The notes under the pieces are model-generated. The model ran no database searches and was not told where the DNA came from. It was given only the letters and a program-made list of their open reading frames with translations. A stretch of DNA of 43,283 nucleotides from contig NZ_LT985754.1 of the NCBI RefSeq assembly GCF_900290285.1, forward strand, positions 84,593-127,875, in the 5' to 3' direction. Within the stretch, counting starts at the first letter, position 1; each line of letters begins with the position of its first letter. Made by a program: the position numbers and the translations under genes. This DNA is from Candidatus Centipeda massiliensis (GTDB taxonomy: Bacteria; Bacillota; Negativicutes; Selenomonadales; Selenomonadaceae). Positions 8,283 through 15,908 of this stretch are shown here, piece after piece.

Positions 8283-9727
8283 GCAGCAGTCTCCTCGTAC
8301 TTCTCCCGCTCCTCGGCTTTATGGCGGCGATGCTCGCACTCGGCTTTTACGTGCGGCGGCAGAGCACGGCGGGCGGTTTTCTCTCCGGGTACTTCGTCGG
8401 GGGACAGACGCTCGGCGCGTTCGTTCTCGCCATGACGATGGTCGCGACCTACAGCTCGGTCAGCTCGTTTGTCGGCGGCCCCGGCATGGCGTACGAGATC
8501 GGCTTCGGCTGGATCTACATGGCGGTCATCCAGACGACGACCATCTTCCTCGTGCTCGGCATCTTCGGCAAGAAGGTCGCGCGGCTGGCGCGGCGCATCC
8601 ACGCCGTCACGATTGTCGATATCATCCGTCACCGCTATCGGTCGGACGCGCTTGCGGCGCTCGCGGCATTTGTGATCGTCATCTTCTTCGCCGCCTCGAT
8701 GGTCGCACAGTTCGTCGGCGGGGCGCAGCTCTTTGCCGCCGTCACGGGGTATAGCTACGAACTTGGGCTCGTGCTGTTCGGTATCGTCGTCGTTGTCTAT
8801 ACATCAATCGGCGGATTTCGTGCCGTTGCCCTCACAGATACGTGCTGTGCGATTGTGATGATGCTCGGCATCGTCCTTCTCTTTTACTACGTACTGGAAG
8901 CGGGCGGAGGTCTTACGGCGATCCTTGCAGAGCTGCGCAGCGCGCATCCGGAGATGCTGACGCCGACGGCGGCGGGGCGCATGCCCGTTTCCCTCTACCT
9001 CTCGCAGTGGCTGCTCGTCGGCGCGCTCACGATTGCGCTGCCGCAGTCGGTTGTGCGCGGCATCAGCTATCGGAGCAGCCGCGATATGCACCGCGCCATG
9101 ATAATCGGCACGGTCGTTATCGCCTTTATGAACATCGCCGTGAACCTCGTCGGCGTGCTCGGGCGCGGGGTGCTCGGCGTCGATGCAAAGGCGCTCGGCG
9201 GCGTGGACAGCGTGATCCCGCAGCTGATGGCACGCGTCATGCCGCCGGAGCTGCTGGGGCTTGCGATCATCGGCCCCTTGGCGGCGTCGATCTCCACCAT
9301 CTCGGGCGTGCTCATCGTCGCCTCGTCCGCCGTCGTGAAGGATGTCTACCTCCATCACCAGCAGCAGCGCGGCAGATTCGTCCCCGAGCGGACGCTGCGC
9401 CGCCTCTCGATGGGCGTCACCGCCGTGCTCGGCATCATCGTCTTTGTCCTTGCCGTCGCACCGCCGTCCCTGATATGGCTCATCAATATGTTTGCGTTCG
9501 GCGGCCTTGAGACGGCGTTCTTCTGGGTGCTCGTCTTCGGACTCTTTACAACATGGGCAAACCGCACGGGCGCACTCGCGGCGATGGGCGGCGGTACGCT
9601 CCTCTACTGCGCGGCAATGGCGGCGGGAGTGAGGCCGCTCGGGCTGCACCCCATCGCCGTCGGCATCACCGTCTCCCTCGTATTCTTCCTCGCGGGAAGC
9701 TGGTGGGAGCGGCGCAGAGGAGCTTGA
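8279..9727 (+). CDS. panF: sodium/pantothenate symporter
   Basis: The 482-residue protein is a sodium:solute symporter of the SSS family with about 13 hydrophobic segments. The N-terminal region TYSSVSSFVGGPGMAYEIG and the later QSVVRG and AASISTISG stretches are typical of PanF, which imports pantothenate with Na+ across the cytoplasmic membrane for CoA synthesis. The pairing with yhdT supports PanF over proline or other SSS members. GAGGAGG lies seven bases before the ATG, inside yhdT. Its TGA stop (9725-9727) lies inside the -35 box of the next, plus-strand promoter. Confidence 0.9.
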   Translation: MSSSLLVLLPLLGFMAAMLALGFYVRRQSTAGGFLSGYFVGGQTLGAFVLAMTMVATYSSVSSFVGGPGMAYEIGFGWIYMAVIQTTTIFLVLGIFGKKVARLARRIHAVTIVDIIRHRYRSDALAALAAFVIVIFFAASMVAQFVGGAQLFAAVTGYSYELGLVLFGIVVVVYTSIGGFRAVALTDTCCAIVMMLGIVLLFYYVLEAGGGLTAILAELRSAHPEMLTPTAAGRMPVSLYLSQWLLVGALTIALPQSVVRGISYRSSRDMHRAMIIGTVVIAFMNIAVNLVGVLGRGVLGVDAKALGGVDSVIPQLMARVMPPELLGLAIIGPLAASISTISGVLIVASSAVVKDVYLHHQQQRGRFVPERTLRRLSMGVTAVLGIIVFVLAVAPPSLIWLINMFAFGGLETAFFWVLVFGLFTTWANRTGALAAMGGGTLLYCAAMAAGVRPLGLHPIAVGITVSLVFFLAGSWWERRRGA

Positions 9728-9752
9728 CAGTGTGATTTGAGGTTGTTATAAT
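9724..9752 (+). promoter_or_regulatory. consensus promoter of the antisense antitoxin RNA
   Basis: TTGACA (9724-9729), exactly 17 bases, TATAAT (9747-9752): both hexamers are perfect. The -35 box overlaps the panF stop codon. The predicted start point is near 9759. Confidence 0.85.
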
Positions 9753-9758
9753 AAAGAC

Positions 9759-9858
9759 ACAAAAAGAGTGACTGACGAGTGGTTCCGTCGGTCTCTCCCT
9801 CGAATCTTTGTGTCTGAAGAAAGAGCCTTCGTTACCTGTTTACGGCAGGTTCTTTTTT
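9759..9858 (+). ncRNA. putative type I antitoxin RNA (RatA/SR4-like arrangement)
   Basis: An RNA of about 100 bases is predicted from the perfect promoter to a hairpin with six T (stem 9834-9838 with 9846-9850, T run 9852-9857). Its 5' part folds as GACTGACG/CGTCGGTC (about 9770-9777 with 9786-9793). It is transcribed towards the small toxin gene on the opposite strand, and all of it would be complementary to the 3' region of the toxin mRNA. It contains no credible reading frame. The role as antitoxin is inferred from this layout, which is known from TxpA/RatA and BsrG/SR4 of Bacillus. Confidence 0.7.
9763..9801 (-). terminator. terminator of the toxin mRNA
   Basis: On the minus strand, a GAGAGACCGACG stem pairs with CGTCAGTC and the following bases and then runs into TTTTT (plus-strand A tract at 9761-9765). 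It would end the toxin transcript just inside the antitoxin promoter region. Confidence 0.6.
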
Positions 9859-9863
9859 CTTGT

Positions 9864-9944
9864 CTATTTTACAAGCAAGAATATGATGTTGACCGCGAGC
9901 GTTGCCGCCGCTAGCACGAGCGAAAGTATTTCATACAGGCTCAT
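9864..9944 (-). CDS. putative holin-like small membrane toxin, type I TA system (26 aa)
   Basis: The peptide starts MSLYEILSLVLA and is almost wholly one membrane helix ending in a Lys, the pattern of the Hol-Tox/TxpA type of small toxins that insert into the cytoplasmic membrane. The ATG at 9942-9944 is chosen because GGGAGG lies 8 bases upstream; an in-frame ATG at 9948-9950 is too close to that site. The leader can fold CTCCC (9963-9967) onto the ribosome site, which would limit translation. Immediately downstream is the convergent antisense RNA gene. The family call is from length, helix and MSLYE start only. Confidence 0.72.
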   Translation of the reverse strand: MSLYEILSLVLAAATLAVNIIFLLVK

Positions 9945-9995
9945 GCACATCACCTCCCTTACGGGAGAAAACCTACGATCGTCAGTCACATATTC

Positions 9996-10004
9996 AGTAT
10001 AGCA
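9996..10004 (-). promoter_or_regulatory. extended -10 promoter of the toxin mRNA
   Basis: On the minus strand the sequence TGCTATACT is an extended -10 box with TATACT at 9996-10001. No good -35 box is seen. The predicted start near 9989 would place GTGACTGACGA at the very 5' end of the mRNA. Confidence 0.6.
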
Positions 10005-10017
10005 CAAAGTTTCGATT

Positions 10018-10052
10018 GACGGAATAGGCACACTGCCTTTCCGTCTTTTTTT
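10018..10052 (+). terminator. intrinsic terminator, plus strand
   Basis: The GACGGAA..GGCA stem closes with TGCC..TTCCGTC and is followed by seven T on the plus strand (10046-10052). It also forms a hairpin just after the stop of the minus-strand gene at 10055, where it lacks a T run. Confidence 0.75.
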
Positions 10053-10054
10053 GT

Positions 10055-11356
10055 CTATGATCCTGTGACAAGCGGCAGAACGTACGCCTCCGTGCCCGCG
10101 ATCTCGGCGGGGGAGAACCGCGCGCCGACGGCGGAGGGCGTGTCGAAGAGCATGAAGCACGAAAGTGTAAGATACCCCTCCACCGTGCCGGAGTCGACCG
10201 TGTGGGTGAAGCGCGGCTGACGGATGAAGTCCTGATACATCGCCGCGCGGCTCGGGCGACATATAATCTCGTCCGCGTTGTCGGGCTGCTTCTCGTGTAC
10301 CGTCGCCACCCGCCCGCCATGCTTTTCGACCAGGCGGACGTGCTTGCCCTCGCGCCCCCAGATCTCCTTGCGGATGTATGTGCCGTCCTTGAGCGCGGCG
10401 AAGTCCTCCTCAAAATAAGAGGGCACGAGATAGCGTTCCACGAGCGCACATTCTGCGGGCGTGAGAAACTGCTCCGTCCGCGCGAGTGCGTAGACGAGTG
10501 CCATAAAGGACTTGTTCTGCAGGAGGATCGCCTCAGGCGGATTCATCAGAGCAAATGCGCCTTCCTTATATAAGTCCAGAAACATTGCACCGAGCGGCTC
10601 TCCATCCGGCGTACGCTCGTCGATCAAGATCTCCATTGGATGCAGACGATAGAGTGCTGCTGCATATCTGCTGTCCGCGAGGGGAATCCCCTGCTCGTCA
10701 ATCTCCATCTCGTAGAATGAGAGAAAGCGGATATCCCCGTGCGGCACGCCCTCCTGCATCGTACGCATGAGAAACAGCGTCGTTGCGAGATCCTCGGGAT
10801 AGTCGTCAAAGCAGGAAAAGACGAACGGGCGGTGCGTGAGCGTCTGTCGTCTCAGATCGGCGATGGGAGCGGCGAGCTGATTGTGGATGCGCGCGAGGAA
10901 GTCGCGCAGCTGCGCCTGCGTGCCCTCGTTTGGGTCCCGTCGCCCATCATACGCCGCCGCAACGCCATTGGCATAGAAGGACTCCACAAGAAAACAGGGC
11001 GTATCCGCATTGATCTCAACCATGCGGATACGCCCTTTCGCATCGAGGACGAAGTCGAAGCGCGCGAGCCATGTCGGCAGCCCAAACGCATTCGGGATGC
11101 GCAGATAGGGGAGCAGTTCGCGCGGCAGATCCATCGCACGTGCGAAGTCGTCGGGGGCGTTCTGCAGCACCTGCGCCGCCTTGCAGAAGATGTGAAACAG
11201 CCCTGCCGAGGCACGGCGCATCTCGTCATAGAACATCTGCGGAAACTCCTGCACCGTATGGGTAGGATAGCGGTCAGTATAGTCGCCGTATTGGATATAG
11301 GTGAATATGTCCGGATCAAGTGCGTCAATGTAGGTCTCTTTTTGCGTGCTGTTCAC
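10055..11356 (-). CDS. glutathionylspermidine synthase-like ATP-grasp amide ligase
   Basis: The 433-residue protein resembles the C-terminal synthetase domain of the Gss/YgiC/YjfC family, which joins a carboxylate to an amine using ATP. Visible marks are a VEINADTPC segment, ILLQNKSF (the NK motif) and a GREG loop late in the protein. The N-terminal amidase of true Gss is absent, so the natural substrate is unknown. The start is GTG at 11354-11356 with GGGAGGG upstream; the longer reading to 11530 has no ribosome site. It lies one base after the upstream gene's stop and is the last gene of a four-gene operon with DUF350 and DUF4178, the context described for peptide- or lipid-modifying amidoligases. 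Confidence 0.85.
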   Translation of the reverse strand: MNSTQKETYIDALDPDIFTYIQYGDYTDRYPTHTVQEFPQMFYDEMRRASAGLFHIFCKAAQVLQNAPDDFARAMDLPRELLPYLRIPNAFGLPTWLARFDFVLDAKGRIRMVEINADTPCFLVESFYANGVAAAYDGRRDPNEGTQAQLRDFLARIHNQLAAPIADLRRQTLTHRPFVFSCFDDYPEDLATTLFLMRTMQEGVPHGDIRFLSFYEMEIDEQGIPLADSRYAAALYRLHPMEILIDERTPDGEPLGAMFLDLYKEGAFALMNPPEAILLQNKSFMALVYALARTEQFLTPAECALVERYLVPSYFEEDFAALKDGTYIRKEIWGREGKHVRLVEKHGGRVATVHEKQPDNADEIICRPSRAAMYQDFIRQPRFTHTVDSGTVEGYLTLSCFMLFDTPSAVGARFSPAEIAGTEAYVLPLVTGS

Positions 11357-11357
11357 G

Positions 11358-11921
11358 TTACGACCCTCCCGAGGAGCGGAGCCCTGCCTGTCCGAAGCCG
11401 GATCTGCGGCTGACCTCGCCCGCCTTTTCGCTTTTCTTTTCGTTGTAGCTGCGCCCCGCATAGCTGTGATTGACCACATGTCCATGCGCGCCTGTGCCGG
11501 ACACGGTGTATTTCTCGGGCAGCGGCGCAAGCGGCGCGTTTGCGCGGTAGGTCATCTGCGCGAGATCCATCGTGCCGCCCGCGTAGGAAAACCCGTGGAA
11601 CGCAAAGTAGTTCGGTGCAAGGGGGGCGAGGAGGCTCGCCGTACCGAACAGCCAGACGAGGTCGCCCGCGCCGTCATGGCGAAAGGTGACGGCGGTCGCA
11701 TCGTCATAGAGCGCGGTCTCCGTGCCGTCGCCGTTGTTGAGCAGGGTGTAGCGGCGGTCGTATGTATCGGCGAGCCGTGCCTCGCCCGCATTCCACTCGG
11801 GATGCACGGCATCAGCGATTGCAAAGGCAATATCATGACGATAGAAATACGCTGCACCGAGCGCCCCGACGGAGGCAAATGCGGCAGCGAGAATGGCGGC
11901 CTTGCGCCCCATGTTTTCCAT
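11358..11921 (-). CDS. exported or membrane-anchored small protein, YgiB/YjfM-like position
   Basis: The 187-residue product has an N-terminal hydrophobic segment (about residues 7-25), a central beta-rich region with a repeated Asp/Thr/Tyr pattern, and a low-complexity Arg/Gly/Ser tail ending GFGQAGLRSSGGS. That tail and its place directly before a YgiC-like ligase recall DUF1190 (YgiB/YjfM), but the match is weak. GAGGAGG precedes the ATG at 11921. Such C-terminal Gly/Ser tails could be the substrate of the ligase; this is inference. Confidence 0.65.
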   Translation of the reverse strand: MENMGRKAAILAAAFASVGALGAAYFYRHDIAFAIADAVHPEWNAGEARLADTYDRRYTLLNNGDGTETALYDDATAVTFRHDGAGDLVWLFGTASLLAPLAPNYFAFHGFSYAGGTMDLAQMTYRANAPLAPLPEKYTVSGTGAHGHVVNHSYAGRSYNEKKSEKAGEVSRRSGFGQAGLRSSGGS

Positions 11922-11960
11922 GCAGAACCTCCTCTATGCAGCTTCTCCTGTAATCGCTCA

Positions 11961-12020
11961 AAGCGCCCCTACCACCGCTTCGCGGTCCCCCTCCCCCGTA
12001 GTGACGGGGGAGGCTTTTTT
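11961..12020 (+). repeat. GC-rich hairpin repeat, copy 2
   Basis: The same core as at 3070-3126, with a CCTCCCCCGT/ACGGGGGAGG hairpin followed by TTTTTT on the plus strand (12015-12020). It sits within the minus-strand operon between DUF350 and the next gene, so the T run faces antisense transcription. On the mRNA it is a stable hairpin without a T run. Confidence 0.8.
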
Positions 12021-12034
12021 CGTGAGCACGCTCC

Positions 12035-12466
12035 TCAGTGCACCGCGCCGCTGATGACAAGCGACAGCCCGACGAAGACCCCGAACACGAAGATGCCCGC
12101 CGCTGTGTTGCCGCGCTGGATCTCGGCGGCAAGCGCGTATTTGCGGTGCCACGCATTGATGACAAAGAAGCCGATGATAAAGAAGAGGATGCCGACGGCG
12201 GCGTAGACCGCACTCGCAATGACGCCCTGCACAAAGTCCGCCGTCAGCGTCTCGTAGGCGGGGGATATGATGACGGCACGCAGGATCTCGCCGATCCCGA
12301 TGAAAGAGCCTGCCGACAGCCACGCGACCGCACGGTTGCCGCGGCGAATCTCCTCGGCGAAATCACCGGGGATGAAGCAGTCAATCACGATGTTGGATAC
12401 AATCATGAGTAGGATGCCGAATGCGGCATAGAATACGGTAAGCATCAGTACGGACAGATCAATCAT
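12035..12466 (-). CDS. DUF350 (YjfL family) membrane protein
   Basis: The 143-residue protein has four hydrophobic helices in two repeated halves, each ending with a similar RGNxA segment (EIRRGNRAVAW and EIQRGNTAAGI), the internal duplication typical of DUF350. It is an integral cytoplasmic-membrane protein. The family regularly neighbours DUF4178 and glutathionylspermidine-synthase-like genes, as here. GGAGAG lies upstream of the ATG at 12466. Its biochemical role is unknown. Confidence 0.87.
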   Translation of the reverse strand: MIDLSVLMLTVFYAAFGILLMIVSNIVIDCFIPGDFAEEIRRGNRAVAWLSAGSFIGIGEILRAVIISPAYETLTADFVQGVIASAVYAAVGILFFIIGFFVINAWHRKYALAAEIQRGNTAAGIFVFGVFVGLSLVISGAVH

Positions 12467-12542
12467 GTGGGCTCTCCTTTATGCAGCTGTGTTTCGCGTG
12501 CGATACTCCTCAAAGAAAAAAATGTCGGCAAAGCACCTCTTG

Positions 12543-13517
12543 TTACGGCGTTTCTGTTATCACCTCCGCCCGTCCGCGTGTATCGCCCGCGCGAACGAGC
12601 ACGGCGTAGCGGAGGAGGGTATGACTGCGCTGAAGCCGGTCGGCGGCAGGTGCGCGGTCGGGGCTTGCCTGCGTCACGACAATGCGCGCTGTGCCGTCCG
12701 CCGCGCTCGTAATGCGTGCGGTCTCCTCCTGTGTGCGAATGATGATCGGATGCTCCGCATCACCGAGCCTTTCGTACGCATCCTCCACCCTGCCATCCAC
12801 GCCCTCAATGAGGTCAAGCGCGGCGCTGCCCGCATCGACCTGCGCCGTGTAAACCCGTGCACCGTCCTCCTCCTGCTGCTCCGTGTAGTAGGGCGCATCG
12901 CTGAGGCGTTCGTGCATGACATAGGGGAGATTCACGAAATCGCGGAACGCGTGCCAGTAGTCCCGCATGTCGAAGTCGGGAACGATGGATAGGAGCAGGA
13001 TGACGCAGGCTCCGGCAAGGCCTGCAGCCGGCTCGATGAGGGAGTTGCGCAGCCTCAATCGCCGATATATCGCCCGTACCTTCTGCCGCGTACTCGTATC
13101 CGTGTCCGTGTCCGCGATGATTGTGGAAGCGGAGACCTTTCCTCCCTGCGAACTGCTGCGACTGCCGTTCCAATACTCGACAAAGAAGGTGTTCTTGCCG
13201 TCCGCGCTCTCGTATTGCTCATACCTCGTCTCATCGCCGACCGCCACATCCGTATCGCCCCAGACCCCTGTTACAACCTCCGTGCCGCTGTCATGGAGAC
13301 GGTAGCCCTTCGGTACCTTGTTTCCCGCAGGGGAGGAGATGATGCATGAGCGTCCATCGTCTGTGATGCTCAGCCAGATGTGTGCATTGGTGTCATTCGT
13401 GATAAGCTTATACTCTGTCCATACATCATCCGATGTTTTCTCCTTGTATCGGATCTTTTCCACAATGGTACATGGTTTCGTTCCGATTTTGATGCCGGTC
13501 CAACAGTCAAAATCCAC
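12543..13517 (-). CDS. DUF4178 domain protein with membrane segment
   Basis: The 324-residue protein begins with about 120 residues of DUF4178 type (a beta-rich domain with the GYRLHDSGTEVVTGVWG segment). A Ser/Thr-rich linker follows, then a single hydrophobic helix (about 175-197) and a C-terminal extracytoplasmic-like region. The start is GTG at 13515-13517 with GGAGG seven bases upstream. It is the first gene of the amidoligase-type operon. A MITE copy ends 28 bases upstream of the start, inside the region where its promoter would be expected. Confidence 0.8.
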   Translation of the reverse strand: MDFDCWTGIKIGTKPCTIVEKIRYKEKTSDDVWTEYKLITNDTNAHIWLSITDDGRSCIISSPAGNKVPKGYRLHDSGTEVVTGVWGDTDVAVGDETRYEQYESADGKNTFFVEYWNGSRSSSQGGKVSASTIIADTDTDTSTRQKVRAIYRRLRLRNSLIEPAAGLAGACVILLLSIVPDFDMRDYWHAFRDFVNLPYVMHERLSDAPYYTEQQEEDGARVYTAQVDAGSAALDLIEGVDGRVEDAYERLGDAEHPIIIRTQEETARITSAADGTARIVVTQASPDRAPAADRLQRSHTLLRYAVLVRAGDTRGRAEVITETP

Positions 13518-13544
13518 GGCATCACCTCCTAGCGGAAAATCTTA

Positions 13545-13701
13545 GGAATCGCTGATAAAATAGACTCTCAGGTTGGTGCAGATTTTTTGTCCTGTCAAGG
13601 AAACAAACCGGACGCATAGCAAGGGCTATGTGGAGGATTCTAGGGCACAGAGAGGGCAAAAGATACGCCAAGATGGCAGTGCTGAATTTATCCGTGCTTC
13701 C
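13545..13701 (+). repeat. MITE copy C (157 bp)
   Basis: A full-length copy. The flanks are CTTA (13541-13544) and TTAA (13702-13705), so only TTA is shared directly. The slight decay suggests an older insertion than copies A, B, D, F and G. Confidence 0.88.
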
Positions 13702-13706
13702 TTAAA

Positions 13707-13747
13707 GTGGGCTGCCACATGAAGTCTTTCCTTCACGCGGCAGCCCG
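13707..13747 (-). terminator. terminator of the Rpn-family gene
   Basis: GGGCTGCC..TGAAG pairs with CTTCA..GGCAGCCC. It lies after the stop of the minus-strand gene at 13788. The T tract is short (ACTTT). Confidence 0.65.
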
Positions 13748-13787
13748 CTCATCGTTACAGCATAATCAACCCCCATCGTCACCGCAC

Positions 13788-14645
13788 CTACAACGCCCCC
13801 TTGTAGTGCTGTCGTTCTGACGGTGGGATCTCAAGCAGATCCATTGCCTGCTCCGCAGATATCTTCAGCTTCGCGATCAGCCGATGAATGTTTTCAAGCT
13901 GTGCCTCGATACGCCCTTCTTCACGCCCTTCTTCACGTCCTTTTTCACGTCCTTCTTCACGCCCTTCCTTTGCAGCGAAAAAACGTTCCTCTGCAATCTT
14001 ATCTGCCAAAAACATATACCCCACCTTCCCTCGCTCTTCTATTTTGATGCGATGGATTTCCTCATCAATCTCCTGCACGAGGCTATCCTCGCTGACCACA
14101 CCATTGACATAGTTCAAAAACGCGCGAACCGAGTCATCTACATCATCGCGTGTCCCTTTCGTATTCAGAAAAATACGCGTTGCGCCATCGTCCAGCTCTA
14201 GGGTTCGATCCTCTATGCACAAATTCCGAAAGGTATAGATGTGTCGCCCTGCGCCAAACGGGTCAAACGGGCAGATGAAAATGATAAAGGTTCGATTCAG
14301 CACGCCATAACTCGCTCCTGTGGCAAGCAGATCAGTATCCAATATGGCTTGGTAATACCGTGTCCTCTTACGCAGCCCGTCTCCCTCAAGGCGGCGCATC
14401 TGCATCTCGATGTTATAGACCGTTTCCTTGTTGTCTTTTACATAGACATCCAGACGAACGCCTTTGTTCTGATAGGCTGGGATAATTGATTTTTCTGTTT
14501 CAACATACGACAGGCTCTCAATTTCGATGCGAAGAATTCGCTCAAGCATCTGTTTGCAGATACGTTTGCGGCTCATGATGAGCTTGAACATATAGTCATC
14601 GCTGATCGTCAGTTCTTCCCACGGCTTGATTCGATAGATCCCCAT
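13788..14645 (-). CDS. Rpn family PD-(D/E)XK nuclease / putative transposase
   Basis: The 285-residue protein opens with the IKPWEELTISDDYMFKLIM segment of the Rpn/PDDEXK_2 family. The nuclease core RLDVYVKD..YNIEMQ (about residues 63-82) gives the D..ExQ catalytic pattern. Family members such as RpnA cut DNA and promote RecA-independent recombination. A stretch near residues 225-245 repeats E-G-R-E/K, encoded by 12-bp tandem units. A C-terminal helix follows. The start has GAGGTG seven bases upstream. It has no transposon ends around it. Confidence 0.87.
   Translation of the reverse strand: MGIYRIKPWEELTISDDYMFKLIMSRKRICKQMLERILRIEIESLSYVETEKSIIPAYQNKGVRLDVYVKDNKETVYNIEMQMRRLEGDGLRKRTRYYQAILDTDLLATGASYGVLNRTFIIFICPFDPFGAGRHIYTFRNLCIEDRTLELDDGATRIFLNTKGTRDDVDDSVRAFLNYVNGVVSEDSLVQEIDEEIHRIKIEERGKVGYMFLADKIAEERFFAAKEGREEGREKGREEGREEGRIEAQLENIHRLIAKLKISAEQAMDLLEIPPSERQHYKGAL
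13912..13968 (-). repeat. 12-bp in-frame tandem repeat in the Rpn gene
   Basis: About 4.75 units of the 12-mer CGYCCTTCTTCA (plus strand) encode the repeated EGRE motif. Changes in unit number would keep the frame. Confidence 0.85.
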
Positions 14646-14694
14646 ACGTTCACCTCTTTGCCTCTATTTTACGAATTTTTGTGGAGAAGTGCAA

Positions 14695-14740
14695 GGGATC
14701 ACGGATAAAACGATCCTGCGGATTGGCGTAGATTCTTCGC
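14695..14740 (+). repeat. truncated MITE, left end only
   Basis: About 46 bases match the left part of the MITE (GGAATC..GATAAAAC..TCCTGCGGATTGGCGTAGATT) and then stop at the 3' end of azlD. The right end is missing. Confidence 0.8.
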
Positions 14741-14743
14741 CGG

Positions 14744-15055
14744 TCACAGCGAAAATACAATTCCTTCGATGATCAGCACCATGATGCTCGCCCCCGCCGC
14801 GCAGCGAAAGAGGTTCGCCCCGTTCCACGCGAGGAAAATGGCAAAGGCGAATGCCGCCGCGCCCGCGTATGGGGTGCGCGTCGCCTCCACAATGGCGGGG
14901 AAGGTCATGACGGCAAGCGTCACGTACGGCACGTAGAAGAGGAAGGAGCGGACGAATCCATTTCGGATCGGGCGGCGCAGGAGGAGGGCGGGGATGAGGC
15001 GGATGGCAATCGTCACGGCGCTCATGACGGCAATGTAGATCCATATATCACGCAT
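14744..15055 (-). CDS. azlD: branched-chain amino acid exporter small subunit AzlD
   Basis: The 103-residue protein has four hydrophobic helices and the PYVTLAVMTFPAIVEATRTPYAG segment typical of AzlD. It pairs with AzlC to export branched-chain amino acids or their analogues. The ATG at 15053-15055 lies within the end of azlC (8-base overlap), showing translational coupling. A longer reading to 15181 is only overlap with azlC. Directly after its stop lies a truncated MITE end. Confidence 0.88.
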   Translation of the reverse strand: MRDIWIYIAVMSAVTIAIRLIPALLLRRPIRNGFVRSFLFYVPYVTLAVMTFPAIVEATRTPYAGAAAFAFAIFLAWNGANLFRCAAGASIMVLIIEGIVFSL

Positions 15056-15788
15056 CGTTTTCCTCCTGTTCCTCATGTACGGGAAAGAGTGCAGCGCCCA
15101 CACCCGCGATGAGGAGGGTAAGGAGGATCGTGCGCGTGCCGCCCGAGAGTTCGCTCGTAAGGGGGGCGTACGTCGCCGCAAGCGACAGCAGGAAGCTTGC
15201 GAGTACCATGCCCGCGATGGGGCGGCTCTTCTTCGCGGGGGGCAGGATCACCCAGACAAACATGCCATAGAGAGCGACCGAGAGCGCGGAGACGGCGGCG
15301 GCGGGGAGAATACCGCCCGCGAGGATGCCCGCCGACGTGCCCGCCGACCATGCGGGGACGGAGATCGCAAGTGCACCGTAGTTGTAGTACGGCTGCACCA
15401 TGCCGCCGCGCGCGACCGTGATGCCGAACACCTCGTCCGTCACGCCGAAGCTCACGGCAAGGCGGTGCAGGAGCGGTGTATCGGGCGCGAACCGCTGCGC
15501 GAGTGCCGCCGCCATGAGGAAGTAACGCGCGTTTGCCACGAGCGTCAGCACGGCGATCTCAAGATAGGGTGCCTGTGCTGCAATCACGGTAAAGCCCGCG
15601 TACTCGCCTGCCGAGGCGATGTTGACCGCGCTCGTCACAAATCCCTGCCACGCCGAGAGACCCGCCGTCTTGGCGAGGATCCCGAGCGTGAACGCCACGA
15701 CGAAGTACCCGAGCGCAATCGGTACGCCGTCGTGTACCCCCTCCATGAACACCGCGCGTCGCGTGGCGCCCAGCCGCTGCTCCATCAT
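15048..15788 (-). CDS. azlC: branched-chain amino acid exporter large subunit AzlC
   Basis: The 246-residue protein has the AzlC pattern: GVPIALGYFVVAFTLG near the start, SAVNIASAGEYAG, NARYFLMAAALAQ, and SFGVTDEVFGI, with about five to six membrane helices. GAGGTGG precedes two adjacent ATG codons (15788 and 15785); either can start. It forms a two-gene unit with azlD behind its own promoter. Confidence 0.92.
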   Translation of the reverse strand: MMEQRLGATRRAVFMEGVHDGVPIALGYFVVAFTLGILAKTAGLSAWQGFVTSAVNIASAGEYAGFTVIAAQAPYLEIAVLTLVANARYFLMAAALAQRFAPDTPLLHRLAVSFGVTDEVFGITVARGGMVQPYYNYGALAISVPAWSAGTSAGILAGGILPAAAVSALSVALYGMFVWVILPPAKKSRPIAGMVLASFLLSLAATYAPLTSELSGGTRTILLTLLIAGVGAALFPVHEEQEENDA

Positions 15789-15815
15789 ACAACCACCTCA
15801 CAAATTGATTTATCT

Positions 15816-15844
15816 ATTGTAGGATAAATACGGTGTTTTGTAAA
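15816..15844 (-). promoter_or_regulatory. azlCD promoter
   Basis: On the minus strand, TTTACA (15839-15844), 17 bases, TACAAT (15816-15821), about 25 bases before the start codon. Confidence 0.6.
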
Positions 15845-15868
15845 TCAATGGCGTACGGTATACTTTAG

Positions 15869-15880
15869 GGAAGCACTGAT
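15869..15880 (-). repeat. possible MITE right-end remnant
   Basis: Twelve bases, GGAAGCACTGAT, equal the inverted right tip of the MITE. Nothing else of the element is recognisable beside it, so chance or a near-complete loss are both possible. Confidence 0.35.
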
Positions 15881-15908
15881 CGCTTCAGCGCGTCCTTCAT
15901 ACCACAAG

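Noticed and set aside
9864-10262. 132-codon reading that includes the small toxin
   Set aside because: It overlaps the ATP-grasp gene; the ribosome site, hairpin and promoter all point to the 26-codon start.
13788-14645. Rpn-family gene as an active transposon
   Set aside because: No terminal repeats or target duplications flank the gene; the nearby MITE ends belong to the other family.
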